Assembly (NCBI GenBank): GCA_029879825.1
Contig: JAOUPL010000072.1
Coordinates: 1-5,898, forward strand
DNA: 5,898 nt
Origin: Candidatus Bathyarchaeota archaeon
GTDB lineage: Archaea > Thermoproteota > Bathyarchaeia > Bathyarchaeales > Bathyarchaeaceae
Direction: 5' to 3'
Part shown: positions 1-4,718 of the stretch, one piece after another
Layout of the letters: each line of letters starts with the position of its first letter
Position numbering within the stretch: the first letter of the stretch is position 1
Position numbers and translations under genes: made by a program
Notes under the pieces: model-generated
Database searches by the model: none
Seen by the model: only the letters and a program-made list of their open reading frames with translations
Told to the model about the DNA's origin: nothing

Positions 1-13
1 GCGTGCGTTCGCT

Positions 14-325
14 TCATAGTTCCCACGGGCTCTTCTTCCTGGTCAGCGTGCGTAGTTTCTTCCGGAAAAAATACAGTGAACCTAAGCCTATGGCCAATAA
101 CAATCCTGCAATGATTAATGTTCTTAATAACTCCATTAGGATTAGTTGCTTATTGATAACAAGGGCTACCGAGTAAACAACCATGGCTATCGAATTGATT
201 ATTGAAATAATTCCGAGGACTAGAATTAAGCCTGTGGTGATTCCCTCCCCTACTGTGTCGTTCTCGTTCTTTGTGGTTCTCTTACACCAGTAGCGTCTTT
301 GTTTCTGAAGGGTTACATAAGACAT
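14..325 (-). CDS. small two-helix membrane protein, function unknown
   Basis: The product is 103 residues from the chosen start. After a basic, polar N-terminus (about residues 1-30) there are two hydrophobic stretches, about residues 32-57 and 65-87, then a strongly basic tail rich in Arg and Lys. This suggests a small integral membrane protein with both ends in the cytoplasm. No family is recognised and no catalytic motif is visible. An in-frame ATG lies upstream at 355, but I prefer 325: it has an AGAGGGC Shine-Dalgarno-like stretch at 332-338, 6 nt away, and the nearest TATA-like box (361-370) would start transcription close to 340, downstream of the 355 ATG. A second box near 402-409 would permit the longer form. 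The gene is divergent from the membrane protein gene at 534. Confidence 0.6.
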   Translation of the reverse strand: MSYVTLQKQRRYWCKRTTKNENDTVGEGITTGLILVLGIISIINSIAMVVYSVALVINKQLILMELLRTLIIAGLLLAIGLGSLYFFRKKLRTLTRKKSPWEL

Positions 326-360
326 GTTCGCGCCCTCTGCGCCCATCAAGATCATATGCT

Positions 361-370
361 ATGTATTAAG
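361..370 (-). promoter_or_regulatory. candidate TATA box for the 14-325 gene
   Basis: On the minus strand the sequence reads CTTAATACAT, an archaeal TATA-like element about 40 nt upstream of the preferred ATG at 325. Transcription would start about 26 nt downstream, near 340, leaving a short leader that contains the AGAGGGC ribosome-binding site. The core TAATACA recurs elsewhere in this divergent region. Confidence 0.4.
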
Positions 371-501
371 ATTCAAGATAAGTTATCTCATCACTACCTA
401 TTAAAACTTGTCGTACGTTTGTTCCACACTAATACACTTGGGTCTTCCTCTATGCTTACACATATGAGTATATCGTAAGACTTAATACACTGTTTCCGTA
501 C

Positions 502-510
502 TTTATATAT
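502..510 (+). promoter_or_regulatory. TATA box for the 534-1518 operon
   Basis: TTTATATAT is a near-consensus archaeal TATA box. Its centre is about 28 nt upstream of the TTG at 534, the spacing expected when transcription starts at or next to the start codon, so the mRNA is probably leaderless. It is the clearest promoter in the window. Confidence 0.7.
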
Positions 511-533
511 GCGAACTTAACAGGGTAGCCAAA

Positions 534-1082
534 TTGGTCATAAAGAAGGCTGGCACAATTTCCGGTATAGATTATGTCCATGAAAGAGCAGAAGAATCCA
601 GACACAAAGAAACCCTTGCATATTTGATGTTCATGGCAGGCGCTATTTTCTTTGTAGGAGGAGTACTTGAAACCGTCATCACAACCGAAAACCCTGATTG
701 GTTCTTATTCTTTCCGTACAAGATTACGCCCGATCCTCCCAACCTTCTAGGTCTGTTCATGGTGCTCAGTGGATTCATGTTGCTGGTTTTAGGAATAGCC
801 TTGGGCATCCACTATGTCTTGGAAGGATCTTTTTATTCGGATCAGTTAAAAAAAGTCTATGTAACTGAAAAGAACAGAGAATCAAAGAAACTTGTGGTCG
901 ATCGCGGAGCTAGACCTTTTGCCAAACAGCTTGAGCGCGCGCATACGGAACTAGGAGAGTGTAAGAGACATCTAATGGACCACATGGGCTTCAACGAAAA
1001 TGATTCTATGTACTACTGCGGTCTACTTGGCGATCGATGGCGTGAACTGGTTATGGAAGAGGAACTTTATGCCCATAAATAA
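534..1082 (+). CDS. two-helix membrane protein with helical cytoplasmic tail, function unknown
   Basis: The protein is 182 residues with a TTG start. A charged N-terminus (1-28) is followed by two hydrophobic segments, about 29-50 and 70-95. The short polar loop between them is rich in Pro and aromatic residues. The tail (about 100-182) is charged and probably helical, rich in Lys, Arg and Glu, with Cys143 and Cys162. I recognise no family. The TTG start is chosen because a strong TATA box lies about 28 nt upstream, which fits leaderless initiation; the next in-frame Met (residue 32) would fall inside the first membrane helix. The stop codon overlaps the downstream winged-helix gene by 14 bp, so the two are probably co-transcribed and translationally coupled. 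The tail could contact that partner, but this is inference only. Confidence 0.75.
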   Translation: MVIKKAGTISGIDYVHERAEESRHKETLAYLMFMAGAIFFVGGVLETVITTENPDWFLFFPYKITPDPPNLLGLFMVLSGFMLLVLGIALGIHYVLEGSFYSDQLKKVYVTEKNRESKKLVVDRGARPFAKQLERAHTELGECKRHLMDHMGFNENDSMYYCGLLGDRWRELVMEEELYAHK

Positions 1083-1518
1083 AGAAGAATTTGAAACCGG
1101 AAAACTCCACAGCAAAATGGAAGATGAAATAACTTCGTTTCTGGAGGAACGAAAAGAGGGGGCCTTCACTTCCCAAGAAATAATGGGAGGATTAAATTAT
1201 CACACGGATTTCAGCACCTCTGAAGTTGCTAAGATGTCAACTTTCGTCATAGCCGATTTTACCACCCTCCTCCACGATCTAGTAAGAAGAGGAAGGATCA
1301 AGATGAAAGTCGTAAGGGGTCGAATGTATTTCATGGCAGGAGGAGATGTGGTGGCCAAGTGCCCTAAGTGTAGAATGGAAATTGCCACCCCGAGAAAGAC
1401 ATGGAAAATGGCAGGTCGGCCAGACAAAACGGGCAAAAGACTTGAGCTTCATATAGGCCTTTACGACTGCCCCAAACATGGAGCTTTCAGATCAGTTTTG
1501 AGCAAACGAAAAATCTAG
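1069..1518 (+). CDS. winged-helix protein with C-terminal Cys-rich, Cren7-like module
   Basis: The product is 149 residues from ATG 1069, which has GAGGA at 1059-1063, 5 nt upstream. An in-frame ATG at 1000 would add 23 residues lying wholly within the upstream gene and is less likely. Residues about 15-90 look like a winged-helix DNA-binding fold: a helix with EITSFLEE, a turn with FTSQEI, a long helix ending HDLVRRGRI, then a beta wing with KMKVVRGRMYFM. The C-terminal part starts with CPKC (Cys98, Cys101) and ends with CPKH (Cys134, His137), four possible zinc ligands. Between and after these ligands the pattern KTWKMA, GKR, HIGLY and FR-x2-L resembles, from memory, the chromatin protein Cren7, whose matching positions read VWALA, IGLF and FRHKL. 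The likely role is a DNA-binding regulator or chromatin-associated protein. It follows the membrane protein gene with a 14-bp overlap. The DNA-binding call is fairly sure; the Cren7 relationship is tentative. Confidence 0.8.
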   Translation: MPINKEEFETGKLHSKMEDEITSFLEERKEGAFTSQEIMGGLNYHTDFSTSEVAKMSTFVIADFTTLLHDLVRRGRIKMKVVRGRMYFMAGGDVVAKCPKCRMEIATPRKTWKMAGRPDKTGKRLELHIGLYDCPKHGAFRSVLSKRKI

Positions 1519-1660
1519 GTACTTAGATTCATCATATTAGGAGCCACTTGTTTTCATTATATCGTCCAATATTTTTGGAAAGGTTAGACATTCTTGCGGG
1601 ATAGGAGAAGTTTTGGGACGACTTGCTAAATATCCAAGATAACCCGCGCACTTAAAGGAC

Positions 1661-1711
1661 CTTTTTCTTCCTTCTGTGGTGGTTCAACTTAGGCTTTTCT
1701 TCTTTCTTTTC
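1661..1711 (+). terminator. candidate U-rich termination tracts for the 534-1518 operon
   Basis: Two T-rich pyrimidine runs occur, CTTTTTCTTCCTTCT (1661-1675) and an 18-nt pure pyrimidine run at 1694-1711 containing two TTTT blocks. Archaeal RNA polymerase terminates at oligo-U without needing a hairpin. They lie about 140-190 nt past the operon's last stop codon, so the assignment is tentative. Confidence 0.35.
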
Positions 1712-1780
1712 AGGTTGGGGGCGCGCTCTTTCCAGCGGAAGGTGTTAGCTGTATTGGCGTTCAACAAATACACGAAAAGC

Positions 1781-1827
1781 TTTATTAAACGTGGGACCAC
1801 AAATACATATCGCAAATCTTAATATAG
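1781..1827 (+). promoter_or_regulatory. promoter region of the microprotein operon
   Basis: Two TATA-like boxes are present. TTTATTAAA (1781-1789) follows a purine-rich CGAAAAG that could be a BRE and would give a leader of about 30 nt. TTAATATAG (1819-1827) is about 21 nt from the ATG at 1844, slightly too close for a normal leaderless start. The first is favoured because a G-rich Shine-Dalgarno-like stretch would then lie in the leader. Confidence 0.4.
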
Positions 1828-1843
1828 AATAGATGGGGGTCGC

Positions 1844-1993
1844 ATGCAACCATCTCAAGGACTAAAAGATTGTTTGGGTAGAGCCAAAGGTTTAGGAAAA
1901 GACTTGAAAAAAGAGCTTCCGCGCGTGCATAAGAAGACAGAAAGAAATAAAATGCCCGAAAAAAGGCGCACGCGGAAAGGGGATAAACAGTGA
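1844..1993 (+). CDS. basic 49-residue microprotein, function unknown
   Basis: This short ORF runs from ATG 1844 to TGA 1991-1993. The translation begins MQPSQGLKDCLGRAKGLGK and ends KRRTRKGDKQ. It has 17 Lys/Arg against 6 Asp/Glu (net about +11), one Cys, no hydrophobic segment and a low-complexity, probably disordered C-terminal half. Its best support is position: its TGA overlaps the GTG start of the downstream membrane protein in a 4-nt GTGA overlap, typical of translational coupling. A GGGGGT stretch at 1835-1840 is a possible ribosome-binding site, though 3 nt is short spacing. Because it is so basic, it could bind RNA, DNA or acidic membrane surfaces, but no family is recognised. It could also be a leader peptide that only controls the next gene. 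Confidence 0.5.
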   Translation: MQPSQGLKDCLGRAKGLGKDLKKELPRVHKKTERNKMPEKRRTRKGDKQ

Positions 1994-2412
1994 ATTGGGT
2001 AATTCTTTTTTCCGATATACTATTTGCGTTGGTCGCCACTGTCCTGGGTGTATTGGGTTTAGGCACCTTTAAGGCCATCAAGCATCTGGGTATAGGCAAA
2101 TCCTTTTGGGTGCCAATATTTGTGTCGGGTTTCCTCTTCGTATTCGGGTCTGCTGTTAGAATCTTTCATGAGTTTGCAGTTGAATTGGGTTGGTCGCTGA
2201 CGATTTATACTGACGAGATTGTGCGTATCAGTTGGCTTCTTGCTCTCTGCATTTTGATGGGCTGCATCTATAACTATTCCCGAAAAGTGAAGACAGCAAT
2301 AAGAGTCCCCAAGCAGGCGGATGCGCACAGCGTAGCCGAATTGACTCTCATACAAAAACAAACGAATGAACTGCTCAAGCGAATCGAGAAACTAAAAAAA
2401 GAGAACATGTAG
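1990..2412 (+). CDS. three-helix membrane protein with C-terminal coiled-coil-like tail
   Basis: The product is 140 residues. The GTG start is the first possible start after an in-frame stop and has GGGGAT at 1979-1984, 5 nt upstream. Hydrophobic segments are at about 5-27, 39-59 and 76-97. A cytoplasmic tail follows, and residues about 115-139 form an amphipathic, Lys/Glu/Leu-rich helix with heptad-like leucines and isoleucines (LTLIQ, ELLKRIEKL) that could be a coiled coil. No enzymatic motif is seen. The arrangement resembles the membrane-sensing parts of archaeal signalling proteins without a kinase domain, but this is only an analogy. Overlap with the stop of the microprotein at 1844 implies co-expression. 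Confidence 0.75.
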   Translation: MNWVILFSDILFALVATVLGVLGLGTFKAIKHLGIGKSFWVPIFVSGFLFVFGSAVRIFHEFAVELGWSLTIYTDEIVRISWLLALCILMGCIYNYSRKVKTAIRVPKQADAHSVAELTLIQKQTNELLKRIEKLKKENM

Positions 2413-2415
2413 AAT

Positions 2416-2425
2416 AGCGCGCGCT
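2416..2425. repeat. perfect 10-bp GC palindrome
   Basis: AGCGCGCGCT is self-complementary and lies between the convergent ends of the three-helix membrane protein gene and the tRNA gene. Its core is alternating G and C. It may be a weak termination or boundary element; no function is shown. Confidence 0.4.
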
Positions 2426-2443
2426 TGTTCCAAAACAACATTG

Positions 2444-2548
2444 TGGTGCCGAGGGCCGGATTTGAACCGGCGATAACCCGGTCTTCAGCTTCACCCTCAA
2501 ACGAAACCGTTGTGAGTCGGGTGCTCTCCCAGGCTGAGCTACCTCGGC
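2444..2548 (-). tRNA. tRNA-Val(CAC) with a 28-nt intron and encoded CCA
   Basis: On the minus strand the gene reads as a full cloverleaf. The acceptor GCCGAGG pairs with CCTCGGC, followed by A73 and encoded CCA (2446-2444). The D stem is GCTC/GAGC. The T arm is GCCGG, TTCAAAT, CCGGC. After the D arm comes CCCGA then loop C-T-CAC-A, so U33 is followed by anticodon CAC (valine); A73 also suits valine. The gene is 105 nt; a normal 77-nt mature form including CCA leaves exactly 28 nt of intron, placed between 37 and 38 (about 2511 down to 2484). The 3' anticodon strand is CCGGG, so four pairs form but A31 faces C39. I could not draw a clean bulge-helix-bulge with that intron, so the exact splice sites are uncertain. 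Identity as a tRNA is secure; the isotype is very likely. Confidence 0.92.
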
Positions 2549-2573
2549 CTTATGAAAATGAATCGCATGTTTG

Positions 2574-2581
2574 TTTTTAAG
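2574..2581 (-). promoter_or_regulatory. TATA box for the tRNA-Val gene
   Basis: On the minus strand CTTAAAAA is centred about 29 nt upstream of the tRNA 5' end, the normal distance for an archaeal tRNA promoter when transcription starts a few nucleotides before the mature end. Confidence 0.55.
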
Positions 2582-2759
2582 TTTTCTGAAGAAAGCACAC
2601 ACGGTCAAAGGAGAGGAGAATTTCAACTGAAACACCTAGTAAAGTGATTGGTTTGGAAGTTACTGAAATGGTTAAGAAGTGTGCGCGTGCGCGGTGAAAT
2701 CCTTCGCCTAACTTCTCTTAGTTTGCAGAACCGATATGAAAATCATCTGAGGAATCGCC

Positions 2760-2781
2760 AAAAAAGAGAGCTAAGGAAAAA
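2760..2781 (-). terminator. oligo-U terminators after the zinc-ribbon gene
   Basis: Immediately after the TAG stop (2784-2782) the minus strand has TTTTT (2781-2777) and, 11 nt further, TTTTTT (2765-2760). Consecutive oligo-U tracts just past a stop codon are typical archaeal terminators and separate this gene from the tRNA downstream. Confidence 0.6.
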
Positions 2782-3147
2782 CTATTCTTTTCTAAAGTTC
2801 AAGGCTTCGGCGATTATGGCAACTTCTTTTATGCCCATCTTTCTGTTGGTTGCCTTAACCACTAAACGTTCTCGCCAGCCGCAATCAAGGCACTCAAACT
2901 TCACAGGCAACAAACCTATGTGACTAGACATGTCGCCGCTCATGGTGCCGACTCTGCGAACTCTTGGGCTCTTGCAATGCGGGCAAATTTGAACATCTAC
3001 GTATTTCTCTTCCTTCTCCAACTCTTCCAAGACTTCAAGCAATTCCAAGAATTTCTGACTTTCAACAGTCTTCTGTTTAAGAAGAACAACTTGCCTCTGT
3101 TTCTTCTTCTTTTTCTGTTTCTTCTCCTCACCCATGGCAAGCCACAT
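2782..3147 (-). CDS. zinc-ribbon protein with lysine-rich coiled N-terminus
   Basis: The product is 121 residues from ATG 3147; a second ATG at 3135 gives 117. Residues 9-17 are nearly all Lys and Gln. Residues 28-48 are a charged, Leu/Glu-rich helix likely to form a coiled coil. A four-cysteine zinc ribbon follows: CPHC (Cys55, Cys58) and CLDC (Cys86, Cys89), with the spacer motif VGTMSGDMSSHIGLLP and the ending CGWR typical of archaeal ribbon proteins. The last 30 residues form a basic helix. It is probably a nucleic-acid-binding or protein-bridging factor linked to transcription or translation; the specific role is unknown. A TATA-like CTTTAAT (3182-3188) sits upstream in the 57-bp gap, giving a leader of about 12 nt for 3147 or 24 nt for 3135. 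Neither start has a clear ribosome-binding site. Confidence 0.85.
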   Translation of the reverse strand: MWLAMGEEKKQKKKKKQRQVVLLKQKTVESQKFLELLEVLEELEKEEKYVDVQICPHCKSPRVRRVGTMSGDMSSHIGLLPVKFECLDCGWRERLVVKATNRKMGIKEVAIIAEALNFRKE

Positions 3148-3181
3148 CTACATCTGAAAAAACACTAACATTTGTGCACGC

Positions 3182-3188
3182 ATTAAAG
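3182..3188 (-). promoter_or_regulatory. candidate TATA box for the zinc-ribbon gene
   Basis: The minus strand reads CTTTAAT about 38 nt before ATG 3147, inside the 57-bp gap after the upstream 235-residue gene. It implies the zinc-ribbon gene has its own promoter. Confidence 0.4.
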
Positions 3189-3204
3189 CTTCCTGTCCAC
3201 CCGC

Positions 3205-3912
3205 CTACTCAATGAGCGTTAGAAGGTCTTCTAAGATGTAGTCTATGAGCTCGTCGGTAGTGCTTTTGCTGAAGAGTGTTACCACACAATTCCTCGTAAT
3301 CCCGACTACAATTCCTCGCTTCTGGGCTTCAAAGACAACGTACCAGATCTTTCCATGTTCAAGATAATCGTGGTAGAGCGTGGTGTCAGCAAGATCGGAT
3401 CCCGCCAAACAAAGCTTCTCTACGCCCGGAAGATCAACTTCGTCAAACCAGATAAGCTTCGTTCCCTGTGGATTCGACTCGTGGAGCGTTGTAAGGATCT
3501 CGTGAGAGATCCTTACTTCGACTATCGTCTTAGGTTTGATGAAAAGAACCTTGCTGAGCTTGTTTGCCACATGGCTTGTTAACAACTTTTTTACTCCACG
3601 AGCTACAGATGGCGCCAGCACGATCATAAAAGTCCTCTCCTTGAAACGTTTAATCCAAAAAGGAGCTTCCTCTGTGGCGGGGGCTTCAACCAACTTACGT
3701 CTGTAATAACGTCTACGCACGAAATCCATGCTGAAAACGCCTGCTACCGAATCCCCCTTTAGTTTCAGGTCTAAAATTTCTGTCACTAGCTTTACGGTTT
3801 CTCCATTCTCCTCTTGATAAGCCTCCTCTTCACGGAAATCCTTGAGCTTCTGAAGCATCAATCCAAGATCAGCTTCCTCTTTTATCTCGAAGATTTTAGC
3901 TGGCAGAACCAA
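3205..3912 (-). CDS. conserved-looking 235-residue soluble protein, function unknown
   Basis: The protein has 235 residues, no signal peptide and no membrane helix. The N-terminal 45 residues are acidic and helical (IKEEADLGLMLQKLKDFREEE). The middle alternates basic patches (VRRRYYRRKL, near residues 65-73) with beta-like strands such as FMIVLAPSV. The C-terminal part has strands IWYVVFEA and GIVVGITRN, ending in an acidic Leu/Ile-rich helix. No cysteine pair or catalytic signature is evident and I do not recognise the family; two successive alpha/beta units are possible. The TTG start at 3912 is the only usual start in the open frame after the upstream TGA, and a TATA-like box lies 36-43 nt upstream. 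An ATG at about 3926 opens only a 14-codon out-of-frame ORF. Within the gene (3491-3516) lies a perfect 11-bp inverted repeat. Codon composition and length support a real gene, unlike the plus-strand frame crossing it. Confidence 0.75.
   Translation of the reverse strand: MVLPAKIFEIKEEADLGLMLQKLKDFREEEAYQEENGETVKLVTEILDLKLKGDSVAGVFSMDFVRRRYYRRKLVEAPATEEAPFWIKRFKERTFMIVLAPSVARGVKKLLTSHVANKLSKVLFIKPKTIVEVRISHEILTTLHESNPQGTKLIWFDEVDLPGVEKLCLAGSDLADTTLYHDYLEHGKIWYVVFEAQKRGIVVGITRNCVVTLFSKSTTDELIDYILEDLLTLIE
3491..3516. repeat. perfect 11-bp inverted repeat with GTGA loop
   Basis: GTAAGGATCTC (3491-3501), a loop GTGA (3502-3505), then GAGATCCTTAC (3506-3516). The arms match perfectly. As plus-strand RNA this is an 11-bp stem closed by GUGA, a GNRA tetraloop; as mRNA of the minus-strand gene the loop is UCAC. 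It lies inside the 235-residue gene, encoding the stretch VRISHEIL. Confidence 0.9.
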
Positions 3913-3947
3913 TTTTTCACGCTCATAAAACAGTTTTGCGTACCAGA

Positions 3948-3955
3948 TTTTAAAA
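3948..3955 (-). promoter_or_regulatory. TATA-like box upstream of the 235-residue gene
   Basis: TTTTAAAA is palindromic, so it could fire either way. On the minus strand it would start transcription near 3925, about 13 nt before the TTG at 3912. On the plus strand it would start near 3978, ahead of the structured stretch at 3991-4045. Confidence 0.4.
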
Positions 3956-4117
3956 GATTCTATGCTTGCAGTTGATCAGGTTTGTGCCGTCTCTGGTTGC
4001 CAAGAGCTAGGGCGAGGTTTGGGAAGCAGTTAGAGAGCCCTTTTTGTTGGAGATTTGGTAAATGACGACCTATAGAATTTGTTACAGCTGTTTTAAGTGT
4101 CTAATGTTAGACTTTGG

Positions 4118-4582
4118 TTAGGCTATGTAGAAGTCTACGACTTTCTTCATTCTTTCTGAGGGAAGCCACCCTTTTTTCTTTAGTTCTTCTATTACCTTGA
4201 CTATTTGTGGTTCTATATGTGCGACTCGGGCAATGTCTGATAGGGTTATTAGACCGACGAGTTGTCCATTTTTCCTTATCGGAAGTTTCTTTATGTTCCT
4301 TTTGAACATGATTCTTGCAGCATCTTCTACGTACATGTCTGGTCCTCCGACTATTAGTGGTTTGGACATTATTTCTGAAACTTTGGTCACTTCTGGGTCC
4401 TTAGACTTTGATATAAGTCTTTTTAGGACATCTCTCTCGGTTATTATTCCCACGGCCTCTCCTTTCTTGGCTACAATTAAACAGCCAATTTCGTATTCGT
4501 TCATTAATTTGACAGCCTCTTTAACCGTTGCGTCAGCCCGTATGCTGATCACTTTTTCAACCATAATTTCTTTGACATCCAA
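4118..4582 (-). CDS. tandem CBS-domain protein
   Basis: The product is 154 residues and consists of a Bateman module: CBS1 about residues 1-57 and CBS2 about 66-120. Each has the family's core pattern, VKEIMVEKVISI then GIITERDVLKR (Asp51), and VSEIMSKPLIV then GLITLSDIARV (Asp116). The Thr and Asp of G-x-I-T-x-x-D are the usual ribose/phosphate contacts for AMP, ATP or related nucleotides. A 34-residue helical tail with charged residues and GWLPSERM follows; there is no catalytic domain. In this family such stand-alone proteins sense adenylate status and regulate a partner, which is unidentified here. The TTG start at 4582 is supported by an AATTAAAC box centred about 27 nt upstream, implying a leaderless mRNA; a shorter form from Met7 (ATG 4564) would clip the first strand. 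Confidence 0.92.
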   Translation of the reverse strand: MDVKEIMVEKVISIRADATVKEAVKLMNEYEIGCLIVAKKGEAVGIITERDVLKRLISKSKDPEVTKVSEIMSKPLIVGGPDMYVEDAARIMFKRNIKKLPIRKNGQLVGLITLSDIARVAHIEPQIVKVIEELKKKGWLPSERMKKVVDFYIA

Positions 4583-4604
4583 TCAAATACGCCCGAAATT
4601 TCAT

Positions 4605-4613
4605 GGTTTAATT
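4605..4613 (-). promoter_or_regulatory. TATA box for the CBS-domain gene
   Basis: The minus strand reads AATTAAACC, centred about 27 nt from the TTG at 4582, the spacing for leaderless transcription. Another AT-rich candidate, ACTTATACAC, lies at 4617-4626. Confidence 0.45.
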
Positions 4614-4629
4614 CTGGTGTATAAGTTGC

Positions 4630-4647
4630 TGTGTGTGCATACACGCG
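4630..4647. promoter_or_regulatory. alternating purine-pyrimidine tract in the divergent promoter region
   Basis: Eighteen consecutive bases (TGTGTGTGCATACACGCG) alternate pyrimidine and purine without a break. It includes arms GTGT and ACAC around GCAT. It lies between the divergent CBS and molybdopterin-protein genes, so it could be an operator or a supercoil-sensitive Z-DNA site. Function is not shown. Confidence 0.35.
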
Positions 4648-4718
4648 ACGTTCAAGTTTCCACGCAATAGAAACATGCAAAGGAATAATTGTGAGGTAAA
4701 GGAAATTTTAGAGTTGGG

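Larger units (their letters stand above)
1519..1843 (+). other. 325-bp gap with pyrimidine tracts, no convincing gene
   Basis: No gene with a good start, ribosome-binding site and plausible composition was found on either strand. The stretch contains two polypyrimidine runs (1661-1675 and 1694-1711), a TATA-like element at 1781-1789 preceded by a purine-rich stretch, and another TATA-like element at 1819-1827. It probably holds the termination zone of the upstream operon and the promoter of the microprotein operon. Confidence 0.5.

Noticed and set aside
1000..1068. Longer start (ATG 1000) for the winged-helix gene
   Set aside because: The added 23 residues lie entirely inside the upstream gene, and a ribosome-binding site stands directly before ATG 1069.
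1675..1821. Open plus-strand frame from GTG 1675 with a basic C-terminal half
   Set aside because: Its N-terminal part is only the translation of polypyrimidine tracts (Phe/Leu runs), it has no ATG or ribosome-binding site, and it overlaps likely promoter elements.
1785..2099. Minus-strand 104-codon frame
   Set aside because: It overlaps the microprotein and membrane-protein genes on the opposite strand and has no recognisable motif or start signal.
2648..2923. Plus-strand 91-codon frame beginning with TTG
   Set aside because: It has no ribosome-binding site or TATA box, and its second half is antisense to the zinc-ribbon gene, whose cysteine motifs are clear.
2920..3168. Plus-strand frame rich in Phe and Leu
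   Set aside because: It is the antisense image of the lysine- and glutamate-rich N-terminus of the zinc-ribbon protein.
3355..3582. Plus-strand 75-codon frame crossing the 11-bp inverted repeat
   Set aside because: It is opposite the 235-residue gene, has no promoter or ribosome-binding site, and its composition looks like an antisense shadow. An RNA, rather than a protein, remains possible there.
4197..4670. Plus-strand 157-codon frame
   Set aside because: It lies antisense to the well-supported CBS-domain gene and has the Ser/Ile-rich composition expected of its complement.
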